From the NCBI RefSeq assembly GCF_031877795.1, contig NW_027436642.1:1724777-1788776 (forward strand): 64,000 nucleotides of DNA, written 5' to 3'. The stretch comes from Strix aluco (Eukaryota; Chordata; Aves; Strigiformes; Strigidae). Under the pieces are notes generated by a model. It was given only the letters and a program-made list of their open reading frames with translations. It was not told the origin of the DNA and did no database searches. This document shows positions 1 through 12,885 of the stretch, in pieces (position 1 is the stretch's first letter; the number at the start of each line of letters is the position of its first letter). A program made the translations under genes and the position numbers.

Positions 1-3000
1 CCTTGCTAGCACCTTCTCTGTGCCTGGGAAGCAGAAGTGTTCACATTGCTTCGCAGAATCGCTTTTGTGCAGAAAACAGTAACACTTGTTCAGAACGAAA
101 GAAAGCACAGAGCCCCAGATTTTATGTTGTCCTGGAGAGCTTGCAGAGCACTGGGGAAAGGCAGGCAGAGAATTCCTTGCTAGCACCTTCTCTGTGCCTG
201 GGAAGCAGAAGTGTTCACATTGCTTCGCAGAATCGCTTTTGTGCAGAAAACAGTAACACTTGTTCAGAAGGAAAGAAAGCACAGAGCCCCAGATTTTATG
301 TTGTCCTGGAGAGCTTGCAGAGCACTGGGGAAAGGCAGGCAGAGAATTCCCTGCTAGCACCTTCTCTGTGCCTGTTCACATTGCTTCGCAGAATCGCTTT
401 TGTGCAGAAAACAGTAACATTTGTTCAGAACGAAAGAAAGCACAGAGCCCCAGATTCTATGTTGTCCTGGAGAGCTTGCAGAGCACTGGGGAAAGGCAGG
501 CAGAGAATTCCCTGCTAGCACCTTCTCTGTGCCTGGGAAGCAGAAGTGTTCACATTGCTTCGCAGAATCGCTTTTGTGCAGAAAACAGTAACACTTGTTC
601 AGAAGGAAAGAAAGCACAGAGCCCCAGATTTTATGTTGTCCTGGAGAGCTTGCAGAGCACTGGGGAAAGGCAGGCAGAGAATTCCCTGCTAGCACCTTCT
701 CTGTGCCTGTTCACATTGCTTCGCAGAATTGCTTTTGTGCAGAAAACAGTAACACTTGTTCAGAACGAAAGAAAGCACAGAGCCCCAGATTTTATGTTGT
801 CCTGGAGAGCTTGCAGAGCACTGGGGAAAGGCAGGCAGAGAATTCCCTGCTAGCACCTTCTCTGTGCCTGGGAAGCAGAAGTGTTCACATTGCTTCGCAG
901 AATCGCTTTTGTGCAGAAAACAGTAACACTTGTTCAGAAGGAAAGAAAGCACAGAGCCCCAGATTTGCTGTTGTCTTGGAGAGCTTGCAGAGCACTGGGG
1001 AAAGGCAGGCAGAGAATTCCCTGCTAGCACCTTCTCTGTGCCTGTTCACATTGCTTCGCAGAATCGCTTTTGTGCAGAAAACAGTAACACTTGTTCAGAA
1101 CGAAAGAAAGCACAGAGCCCCGGATTCTATGTTGCCCTGGAGAGCTTGCACAGCACTGGGGAAAGGCAGGCAGAGAATTCCTTGCTAGCACCTTCTCTGT
1201 GCCTGGGAAGCAGAAGTGTTCACATTGCTTCGCAGAATCGCTTTTGTGCAGAAAACAGTAACACTTGTTCAGAACGAAAGAAAGCACAGAGCCCCAGATT
1301 TGATGTTGTCCTGGAGAGCTTGCAGAGCACTGGGGAAAGGCAGGCAGAGAATTCCTTGCTAGCACCTTCTCTGTGCCTGGGAAGCAGAAGTGTTCACATT
1401 GCTTCGCAGAATCGCTTTTGTGCAGAAAACACTAACACTTGTTCAGAAGGAAAGAAAGCACAGAGCCCCAGATTTGCTGTTGTCTTGGAGAGCTTGCAGA
1501 GCACTGGGGAAAGGCAGGCAGAGAATTCCCTGCTAGCACCTTCTCTGTGCCTGTTCACATTGCTTCGCAAGAATCGCTTTTGTGCAGAAAACAGTAACAC
1601 TTGTTCAGAAAGAAAGAAAGCATGAGCCCCAGATTTTATGTTGTCCTGGAGAGCTTGCAGAGCACCGGGGAAAGGCAGGCAGAGAATTCCCTGCTAGCAC
1701 CTTCTCTGTGCCTGTTCACATTGCTTCGCAGAATCGCTTTTGTGCAGAAAACAGTAACACTTGTTCAGAACGAAAGAAAGCACAGAGCCCCGGATTCTAT
1801 GTTGCCCTGGAGAGCTTGCAGAGCACTGGGGAAAGGCAGGCAGAGAATTCCTTGCTAGCACCTTCTCTGTGCCTGGGAAGCAGAAGTGTTCACATTGCTT
1901 CGCAGAATTGCTTTTGTGCAGGAAACACTAACACTTGTTCAGAACGAAAGAAAGCACAGAGCCCCAGATTTTATGTTGTCCTGGAGAGCTTGCAGAGCAC
2001 TGGGGAAAGGCAGGCAGAGAATTCCTTGCTAGCACCTTCTCTGTGCCTGGGAAGCAGAAGTGTTCACATTGCTTCGCAGAATCGCTTTTGTGCAGAAAAC
2101 AGTAACACTTGTTCAGAACGAAAGAAAGCACAGAGCCCCAGATTTGCTGTTGTCCTGGAGAGCTTGCAGAGCACTGGGGAAAGGCAGGCAGAGAATTCCC
2201 TGCTAGCACCTTCTCTGTGCCTGGGAAGCAGAAGTGTTCACATTGCTTCGCAAGAATCGCTTTTGTGCAGAAAACAGTAACAGTTGTTCAGAACGAAAGA
2301 AAGCACAGAGCCCCAGATTCTATGTTGTCCTGGAGAGCTTGCAGAGCACTGGGGAAAGGCAGGCAGAGAATTCCCTGATAGCACCTTCTCTGTGCCTGTT
2401 GACATTGTTTCGCAGAATCGCTTTTGTGCAGAAAACAGTAACACTTGTTCAGAAGGAAAGAAAGCACAGAGCCCCAGATTTTATGTTGTCCTGGAGAGCT
2501 TGCAGAGCACTGGGGAAAGGCAGGCAGAGAATTCCTTGCTAGCACCTTCTCTGTGCCTGGGAAGCAGAAGTGTTCACATTGCTTCGCAGAATCGCTTTTG
2601 TGCAGAAAACAGTAACACTTGTTCAGAACGAAAGAAAGCACAGAGCCCCAGATTTTATGTTGTCCTGGAGAGCTTGCAGAGCACTGGGGAAAGGCAGGCA
2701 GAGAATTCCCTGCTAGCACCTTCTCTGTGCCTGGGAAGCAGAAGTGTTCACATTGCTTCGCAGAATCGCTTTTGTGCAGAAAACAGTAACACTTGTTCAG
2801 AACGAAAGAAAGCACAGAGCCCCAGATTCTATGTTGTCCTGGAGAGCTTGCAGAGCACTGGGGAAAGGCAGGCAGAGAATTCCTTGCTAGCACCTTCTCT
2901 GCGCCTGGGAAGCAGAAGTGTTCACATTGCTTCGCAGAATCGCTTTTGTGCAGAAAACAGTAACACTTGTTCAGAAGGAAAGAAAGCACAGAGCCCCAGA

Positions 3001-3729
3001 TTTGATGTTGTCCTGGAGAGCTTGCAGAGCACTGGGGAAAGGCAGGCAGAGAATTCCCTGCTAGCACCTTCTCTGTGCCTGGGAAGCAGAAGTGTTCACA
3101 TTGCTTCGCAGAATCGCCTTTGTGCAGAAAACAGTAACACTTGTTCAGAAGGAAAGAAAGCACAGAGCCCCAGATTTGATGTTGTCCTGGAGAGCTTGCA
3201 GAGCACTGGGGAAAGGCAGGCAGAGAATTCCCTGCTAGCACCTTCTCTGTGCCTGTTCACATTGCTTCGCAGAATTGCTTTTGTGCAGAAAACAGTAACA
3301 CTTGTTCAGAACGAAAGAAAGCACAGAGCCCCAGATTTTATGTTGTCCTGGAGAGCTTGCAGAGCACTGGGGAAAGGCAGGCAGAGAATTCCCTGCTAGC
3401 ACCTTCTCTGTGCCTGGGAAGCAGAAGTGTTCACATTGCTTCGCAGAATCGCTTTTGTGCAGAAAACAGTAACACTTGTTCAGAACGAAAGAAAGCACAG
3501 AGCCCCAGATTTGCTGTTGTCTTGGAGAGCTTGCAGAGCACTGGGGAAAGGCAGGCAGAGAATTCCCTGCTAGCACCTTCTCTGTGCCTGTTCACATTGC
3601 TTCGCAGAATCGCTTTTGTGCAGAAAACAGTAACACTTGTTCAGAAAGAAAGAAAGCATGAGCCCCAGATTTTATGTTGTCCTGGAGAGCTTGCAGAGCA
3701 CCGGGGAAAGGCAGGCAGAGAATTCCCTG

Positions 3730-6700
3730 CTAGCACCTTCTCTGTGCCTGTTCACATTGCTTCGCAGAATCGCTTTTGTGCAGAAAACAGTAACACTTGT
3801 TCAGAACGAAAGAAAGCACAGAGCCCCGGATTCTATGTTGCCCTGGAGAGCTTGCACAGCACTGGGGAAAGGCAGGCAGAGAATTCCTTGCTAGCACCTT
3901 CTCTGTGCCTGGGAAGCAGAAGTGTTCACATTGCTTCGCAGAATCGCTTTTGTGCAGAAAACAGTAACACTTGTTCAGAAGGAAAGAAAGCACAGAGCCC
4001 CAGATTTTATGTTGTCCTGGAGAGCTTGCAGAGCACTGGGGAAAGGCAGGCAGAGAATTCCCTGCTAGCACCTTCTCTGTGCCTGTTCACATTGCTTCGC
4101 AGAATCGCTTTTGTGCAGAAAACAGTAACACTTGTTCAGAACGAAAGAAAGCACAGAGCCCCAGATTCTATGTTGTCCTGGAGAGCTTGCAGAGCACTGG
4201 GGAAAGGCAGGCAGAGAATTCCTTGCTAGCACCTTCTCTGTGCCTGGGAAGCAGAAGTGTTCACATTGCTTGGCAGAATCGCTTTTGTGCAGAAAACACT
4301 AACACTTGTTCAGAACGAAAGAAAGCACAGAGCCCCAGATTTTATGTTGTCCTGGAGAGCTTGCAGAGCACTGGGGAAAGGCAGGCAGAGAATTCCCTGC
4401 TAGCACCTTCTCTGTGCCTGTTCACATTGCTTCGCAGAATCGCTTTTGTGCAGAAAACAGTAACACTTGTTCAGAAGGAAAGAAAGCACAGAGCCCCAGA
4501 TTCTATGTTGTCCTGGAGAGCTTGCAGAGCACTGGGGAAAGGCAGGCAGAGAATTCCCTGCTAGCACCTTCTCTGTGCCTGGGAAGCAGAAGTGTTCACA
4601 TTGCTTCGCAGAATCGCTTTTGTGCAGAAAACAGTAACACTTGTTCAGAACGAAAGAAAGCACAGAGCCCCAGATTTGCTGTTGTCTTGGAGAGCTTGCA
4701 GAGCACTGGGGAAAGGCAGGCAGAGAATTCCCTGCTAGCACCTTCTCTGTGCCTGTTCACATTGCTTCGCAAGAATCGCTTTTGTGCAGAAAACAGTAAC
4801 ACTTGTTCAGAAAGAAAGAAAGCATGAGCCCCAGATTTTATGTTGTCCTGGAGAGCTTGCAGAGCACCGGGGAAAGGCAGGCAGAGAATTCCCTGCTAGC
4901 ACCTTCTCTGTGCCTGTTCACATTGCTTCGCAGAATCGCTTTTGTGCAGAAAACAGTAACACTTGTTCAGAACGAAAGAAAGCACAGAGCCCCGGATTCT
5001 ATGTTGCCCTGGAGAGCTTGCACAGCACTGGGGAAAGGCAGGCAGAGAATTCCTTGCTAGCACCTTCTCTGTGCCTGGGAAGCAGAAGTGTTCACATTGC
5101 TTCGCAGAATTGCTTTTGTGCAGAAAACACTAACACTTGTTCAGAACGAAAGAAAGCACAGAGCCCCAGATTTTATGTTGTCCTGGAGAGCTTGCAGAGC
5201 ACTGGGGAAAGGCAGGCAGAGAATTCCTTGCTAGCACCTTCTCTGTGCCTGGGAAGCAGAAGTGTTCACATTGCTTCGCAGAATCGCTTTTGTGCAGAAA
5301 ACACTAACACTTGTTCAGAACGAAAGAAAGCACAGAGCCCCAGATTTGCTGTTGTCCTGGAGAGCTTGCAGAGCACTGGGGAAAGGCAGGCAGAGAATTC
5401 CCTGCTAGCACCTTCTCTGTGCCTGGGAAGCAGAAGTGTTCACATTGCTTCGCAGAATCGCTTTTGTGCAGAAAACAGTAACACTTGTTCAGAACGAAAG
5501 AAAGCACAGAGCCCCAGATTTTATGTTGTCCTGGAGAGCTTGCAGAGCACTGGGGAAAGGCAGGCAGAGAATTCCCTGCTAGCACCTTCTCTGTGCCTGG
5601 TCACATTGCTTCGCAGAATCGCTTTTGTGCAGAAAACAGTAACACTTGTTCAGAACGAAAGAAAGCACAGAGCCCCAGATTTGCTGTTGTCCTGGAGAGC
5701 TTGCAGAGCACTGGGGAAAGGCAGGCAGAGAATTCCTTGCTAGCACCTTCTCTGTGCCTGGGAAGCAGAAGTGTTCACATTGCTTCGCAGAATCGCTTTT
5801 GTGCAGAAAACAGTAACACTTGTTCAGAAGGAAAGAAAGCACAGAGCCCCAGATTTTATGTTGTCCTGGAGAGCTTGCAGAGCACTGGGGAAAGGCAGGC
5901 AGAGAATTCCCTGCTAGCACCTTCTCTGTGCCTGGGAAGCAGAAGTGTTCACATTGCTTGGCAGCATCGCTTTTGTGCAGAAAACACTAACACTTGTCTG
6001 GAAGGAAAGAAAGCACAGAGCCCCAGAATCTATGTTGTCCTGGAGAGCTTGCAGAGTACTGGGGAAAGGCAGGCAGAGAATTCCTTGCTAGCACCTTCTC
6101 TGTGCCTGGGAAGCAGAAGTGTTCACATTGCTTCGCAGAATCGCTTTTGTGCAGAAAACAGTAACACTTGTTCAGAAGGAAAGAAAGCACAGAGCCCCAG
6201 ATTTTATGTTGTCCTGGAGAGCTTGCAGAGCACTGGGGAAAGGCAGGCAGAGAATTCCCTGCTAGCACCTTCTCTGTGCCTGTTCACATTGCTTCGCAGA
6301 TTCGCTTTTGTGCAGAAAACAGTAACACTTGTTCAGAAAGAAAGAAAGCATGAGCCCCAGATTTTATGTTGTCCTGGAGAGCTTGCAGAGCACCGGGGAA
6401 AGGCAGGCCGAGAATTCCCTGCTAGCACCTTCTCTGTGCCTGTTCACATTGCTTCGCAAGAATCGCTTTGTGCAGAAAACAGTAACACTTGTTCAGAACG
6501 AAAGAAAGCACAGAGCCCCAGATTCTATGTTGTCCTGGAGAGCTTGCAGAGCACTGGGGAAAGGCAGGCAGAGAATTCCTTGCTAGCACCTTCTCTGTGC
6601 CTGGGAAGCAGAAGTGTTCACATTGCTTGGCAGCATCGCTTTTGTGCAGAAAACACTAACACTTGTTCAGAACGAAAGAAAGCACAGAGCCCCAGATTCT

Positions 6701-9700
6701 ATGTTGTCCTGGAGAGCTTGCAGAGCACTGGGGAAAGGCAGGCAGAGAATTCCCTGCTAGCACCTTCTCTGTGCCTGTTCACATTGCTTCGCAGAATCGC
6801 TTTTGTGCAGAAAACAGTAACACTTGTTCAGAACGAAAGAAAGCACAGAGCCCCAGATTTTATGTTGTCCTGGAGAGCTTGCAGAGCACTGGGGAAAGGC
6901 AGGCAGAGAATTCCCTGCTAGCACCTTCTCTGTGCCTGTTCACATTGCTTCGCAGAATTGCTTTTGTGCAGAAAACAGTAACACTTGTTCAGAACGAAAG
7001 AAAGCATGAGCCCCAGATTCTATGTTGTCCTGGAGAGCTTGCAGAGCACTGGGGAAAGGCAGGCAGAGAATTCCCTGCTAGCACCTTCTCTGTGCCTGGG
7101 AAGCAGAAGTGTTCACATTGCTTCGCAGAATCGCTTTTGTGCAGAAAACAGTAACACTTGTTCAGAACGAAAGAAAGCACAGAGCCCCAGATTTTATGTT
7201 GTCCTGGAGAGCTTGCAGAGCACTGGGGAAAGGCAGGCAGAGAATTCCTTGCTAGCACCTTCTCTGTGCCTGGGAAGCAGAAGTGTTCACATTGCTTCGC
7301 AGAATCGCTTTTGTGCAGAAAACAGTAACACTTGTTCAGAAGGAAAGAAAGCACAGAGCCCCAGATTTTATGTTGTCCTGGAGAGCTTGCAGAGCACTGG
7401 GGAAAGGCAGGCAGAGAATTCCCTGCTAGCACCTTCTCTGTGCCTGTTCACATTGCTTCGCAGAATCGCTTTTCTGCAGAAAACAGTAACACTTGTTCAG
7501 AACGAAAGAAAGCACAGAGCCCCAGATTCTATGTTGTCCTGGAGAGCTTGCAGAGCACTGGGGAAAGGCAGGCAGAGAATTCCTTGCTAGCACCTTCTCT
7601 GTGCCTGGGAAGCAGAAGTGTTCACATTGCTTGGCAGAATCGCTTTTGTGCAGAAAACACTAACACTTGTTCAGAACGAAAGAAAGCACAGAGCCCCAGA
7701 TTTTATGTTGTCCTGGAGAGCTTGCAGAGCACTGGGGAAAGGCAGGCAGAGAATTCCCTGCTAGCACCTTCTCTGTGCCTGTTCACATTGCTTCGCAGAA
7801 TCGCTTTTGTGCAGAAAACAGTAACACTTGTTCAGAACGAAAGAAAGCACAGAGCCCCAGATTCTATGTTGTCCTGGAGAGCTTGCAGAGCACTGGGGAA
7901 AGGCAGGCAGAGAATTCCCTGCTAGCACCTTCTCTGTGCCTGGGAAGCAGAAGTGTTCACATTGCTTCGCAGAATCGCTTTTGTGCAGAAAACACTAACA
8001 CTTGTTCAGAAGGAAAGAAAGCACAGAGCCTCAGATTTGATGTTGTCCTGGAGAGCTTGCAGAGCACTGGGGAAAGGCAGGCAGAGAATTCCCTGCTAGC
8101 ACCTTCTCTGTGCCTGGGAAGCAGAAGTGTTCACATTGCTTCGCAGAATCGCTTTTGTGCAGAAAACAGTAACACTTGTTCAGAAGGAAAGAAAGCACAG
8201 AGCCCCAGATTCTATGTTGTCCTGGAGAGCTTGCAGAGCACTGGGGAAAGGCAGGCAGAGAATTCCTTGCTAGCACCTTCTCTGTGCCTGTTCACATTGC
8301 TTCGCAGAATCGCTTTTGTGCAGAAAACAGTAACACTTGTTCAGAACGAAAGAAAGCATGAGCCCCAGATTTTATGTTGTCCTGGAGAGCTTGCAGAGCA
8401 CTGGGGAAAGGCAGGCAGAGAATTCCCTGCTAGCACCTTCTCTGTGCCTGTTCACATTGCTTCGCAGAATCGCTTTTGTGCAGAAAACAGTAACACTTGT
8501 TCAGAACGAAAGAAAGCACAGAGCCCCAGATTTTATGTTGTCCTGGAGAGCTTGCAGAGCACTGGGGAAAGGCAGGCAGAGAATTCCCTGCTAGCACCTT
8601 CTCTGTGCCTGGGAAGCAGAAGTGTTCACATTGCTTGGCAGAATCGCTTTTGTGCAGAAAACACTAACACTTGTTCAGAACGAAAGAAAGCACAGAGCCC
8701 CAGATTTTATGTTGTCCTGGAGAGCTTGCAGAGCACTGGGGAAAGGCAGGCAGAGAATTCCCTGCTAGCACCTTCTCTGTGCCTGTTCACATTGCTTCGC
8801 AGAATCGCTTTTGTGCAGAAAACAGTAACACTTGTTCAGAACGAAAGAAAGCACAGAGCCCCGGATTCTATGTTGCCCTGGAGAGCTTGCACAGCACTGG
8901 GGAAAGGCAGGCAGAGAATTCCTTGCTAGCACCTTCTCTGTGCCTGGGAAGCAGAAGTGTTCACATTGCTTCGCAGAATCGCTTTTGTGCAGAAAACAGT
9001 AACACTTGTTCAGAAGGAAAGAAAGCACAGAGCCCCAGATTTTATGTTGTCCTGGAGAGCTTGCAGAGCACTGGGGAAAGGCAGGCAGAGAATTCCCTGC
9101 TAGCACCTTCTCTGTGCCTGTTCACATTGCTTCGCAGAATCGCTTTTGTGCAGAAAACAGTAACACTTGTTCAGAACGAAAGAAAGCACAGAGCCCCAGA
9201 TTCTATGTTGTCCTGGAGAGCTTGCAGAGCACTGGGGAAAGGCAGGCAGAGAATTCCTTGCTAGCACCTTCTCTGTGCCTGGGAAGCAGAAGTGTTCACA
9301 TTGCTTGGCAGAATCGCTTTTGTGCAGAAAACACTAACACTTGTTCAGAACGAAAGAAAGCACAGAGCCCCAGATTTTATGTTGTCCTGGAGAGCTTGCA
9401 GAGCACTGGGGAAAGGCAGGCAGAGAATTCCCTGCTAGCACCTTCTCTGTGCCTCTTCACATTGCTTCGCAGAATCGCTTTTGTGCAGAAAACAGTAACA
9501 CTTGTTCAGAAGGAAAGAAAGCACAGAGCCCCAGATTCTATGTTGTCCTGGAGAGCTTGCAGAGCACTGGGGAAAGGCAGGCAGAGAATTCCCTGCTAGC
9601 ACCTTCTCTGTGCCTGGGAAGCAGAAGTGTTCACATTGCTTCGCAGAATCGCTTTTGTGCAGAAAACAGTAACACTTGTTCAGAACGAAAGAAAGCACAG

Positions 9701-12700
9701 AGCCCCAGATTTGCTGTTGTCTTGGAGAGCTTGCAGAGCACTGGGGAAAGGCAGGCAGAGAATTCCCTGCTAGCACCTTCTCTGTGCCTGTTCACATTGC
9801 TTCGCAAGAATCGCTTTTGTGCAGAAAACAGTAACACTTGTTCAGAAAGAAAGAAAGCATGAGCCCCAGATTTTATGTTGTCCTGGAGAGCTTGCAGAGC
9901 ACCGGGGAAAGGCAGGCAGAGAATTCCCTGCTAGCACCTTCTCTGTGCCTGTTCACATTGCTTCGCAGAATCGCTTTTGTGCAGAAAACAGTAACACTTG
10001 TTCAGAACGAAAGAAAGCACAGAGCCCCGGATTCTATGTTGCCCTGGAGAGCTTGCACAGCACTGGGGAAAGGCAGGCAGAGAATTCCTTGCTAGCACCT
10101 TCTCTGTGCCTGGGAAGCAGAAGTGTTCACATTGCTTCGCAGAATTGCTTTTGTGCAGAAAACACTAACACTTGTTCAGAACGAAAGAAAGCACAGAGCC
10201 CCAGATTTTATGTTGTCCTGGAGAGCTTGCAGAGCACTGGGGAAAGGCAGGCAGAGAATTCCTTGCTAGCACCTTCTCTGTGCCTGGGAAGCAGAAGTGT
10301 TCACATTGCTTCGCAGAATCGCTTTTGTGCAGAAAACACTAACACTTGTTCAGAACGAAAGAAAGCACAGAGCCCCAGATTTGCTGTTGTCCTGGAGAGC
10401 TTGCAGAGCACTGGGGAAAGGCAGGCAGAGAATTCCCTGCTAGCACCTTCTCTGTGCCTGGGAAGCAGAAGTGTTCACATTGCTTCGCAGAATCGCTTTT
10501 GTGCAGAAAACAGTAACACTTGTTCAGAACGAAAGAAAGCACAGAGCCCCAGATTTTATGTTGTCCTGGAGAGCTTGCAGAGCACTGGGGAAAGGCAGGC
10601 AGAGAATTCCCTGCTAGCACCTTCTCTGTGCCTGGTCACATTGCTTCGCAGAATCGCTTTTGTGCAGAAAACAGTAACACTTGTTCAGAACGAAAGAAAG
10701 CACAGAGCCCCAGATTTGCTGTTGTCCTGGAGAGCTTGCAGAGCACTGGGGAAAGGCAGGCAGAGAATTCCTTGCTAGCACCTTCTCTGTGCCTGGGAAG
10801 CAGAAGTGTTCACATTGCTTCGCAGAATCGCTTTTGTGCAGAAAACAGTAACACTTGTTCAGAAGGAAAGAAAGCACAGAGCCCCAGATTTTATGTTGTC
10901 CTGGAGAGCTTGCAGAGCACTGGGGAAAGGCAGGCAGAGAATTCCCTGCTAGCACCTTCTCTGTGCCTGGGAAGCAGAAGTGTTCACATTGCTTGGCAGC
11001 ATCGCTTTTGTGCAGAAAACACTAACACTTGTCTGGAAGGAAAGAAAGCACAGAGCCCCAGAATCTATGTTGTCCTGGAGAGCTTGCAGAGTACTGGGGA
11101 AAGGCAGGCAGAGAATTCCTTGCTAGCACCTTCTCTGTGCCTGGGAAGCAGAAGTGTTCACATTGCTTCGCAGAATCGCTTTTGTGCAGAAAACAGTAAC
11201 ACTTGTTCAGAAGGAAAGAAAGCACAGAGCCCCAGATTTTATGTTGTCCTGGAGAGCTTGCAGAGCACTGGGGAAAGGCAGGCAGAGAATTCCCTGCTAG
11301 CACCTTCTCTGTGCCTGTTCACATTGCTTCGCAGATTCGCTTTTGTGCAGAAAACAGTAACACTTGTTCAGAAAGAAAGAAAGCATGAGCCCCAGATTTT
11401 ATGTTGTCCTGGAGAGCTTGCAGAGCACCGGGGAAAGGCAGGCAGAGAATTCCCTGCTAGCACCTTCTCTGTGCCTGTTCACATTGCTTCGCAAGAATCG
11501 CTTTGTGCAGAAAACAGTAACACTTGTTCAGAACGAAAGAAAGCACAGAGCCCCAGATTCTATGTTGTCCTGGAGAGCTTGCAGAGCACTGGGGAAAGGC
11601 AGGCAGAGAATTCCTTGCTAGCACCTTCTCTGTGCCTGGGAAGCAGAAGTGTTCACATTGCTTGGCAGCATCGCTTTTGTGCAGAAAACACTAACACTTG
11701 TTCAGAACGAAAGAAAGCACAGAGCCCCAGATTCTATGTTGTCCTGGAGAGCTTGCAGAGCACTGGGGAAAGGCAGGCAGAGAATTCCCTGCTAGCACCT
11801 TCTCTGTGCCTGTTCACATTGCTTCGCAGAATCGCTTTTGTGCAGAAAACAGTAACACTTGTTCAGAACGAAAGAAAGCACAGAGCCCCAGATTTTATGT
11901 TGTCCTGGAGAGCTTGCAGAGCACTGGGGAAAGGCAGGCAGAGAATTCCCTGCTAGCACCTTCTCTGTGCCTGTTCACATTGCTTCGCAGAATTGCTTTT
12001 GTGCAGAAAACAGTAACACTTGTTCAGAACGAAAGAAAGCATGAGCCCCAGATTTGCTGTTGTCCTGGAGAGCTTGCAGAGCACTGGGGAAAGGCAGGCA
12101 GAGAATTCCCTGCTAGCACCTTCTCTGTGCCTGGGAAGCAGAAGTGTTCACATTGCTTCGCAGAATCGCTTTTGTGCAGAAAACAGTAACACTTGTTCAG
12201 AACGAAAGAAAGCACAGAGCCCCAGATTTTATGTTGTCCTGGAGAGCTTGCAGAGCACTGGGGAAAGGCAGGCAGAGAATTCCTTGCTAGCACCTTCTCT
12301 GTGCCTGGGAAGCAGAAGTGTTCACATTGCTTCGCAGAATCGCTTTTGTGCAGAAAACAGTAACACTTGTTCAGAAGGAAAGAAAGCACAGAGCCCCAGA
12401 TTTTATGTTGTCCTGGAGAGCTTGCAGAGCACTGGGGAAAGGCAGGCAGAGAATTCCCTGCTAGCACCTTCTCTGTGCCTGTTCACATTGCTTCGCAGAA
12501 TCGCTTTTCTGCAGAAAACAGTAACACTTGTTCAGAACGAAAGAAAGCACAGAGCCCCAGATTCTATGTTGTCCTGGAGAGCTTGCAGAGCACTGGGGAA
12601 AGGCAGGCAGAGAATTCCTTGCTAGCACCTTCTCTGTGCCTGGGAAGCAGAAGTGTTCACATTGCTTGGCAGAATCGCTTTTGTGCAGAAAACACTAACA

Positions 12701-12885
12701 CTTGTTCAGAACGAAAGAAAGCACAGAGCCCCAGATTTTATGTTGTCCTGGAGAGCTTGCAGAGCACTGGGGAAAGGCAGGCAGAGAATTCCCTGCTAGC
12801 ACCTTCTCTGTGCCTGTTCACATTGCTTCGCAGAATCGCTTTTGTGCAGAAAACAGTAACACTTGTTCAGAAGGAAAGAAAGCAC
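3730..12885. repeat. Satellite A higher-order copies, offset 5,035 bp
   Basis: The stretch from about 3,730 to 7,850 recurs at about 8,765 to 12,885, with the same order of long, short and one-base-variant units. Rare marker units recur too, such as the one with TTGTCTGGAAGG at about 5,995 and 11,030. Differences are few (for example GGCCGAGAATTC at 6,410 versus GGCAGAGAATTC at 11,445). By length, 5,035 bp equals about 30 units. Confidence 0.85.
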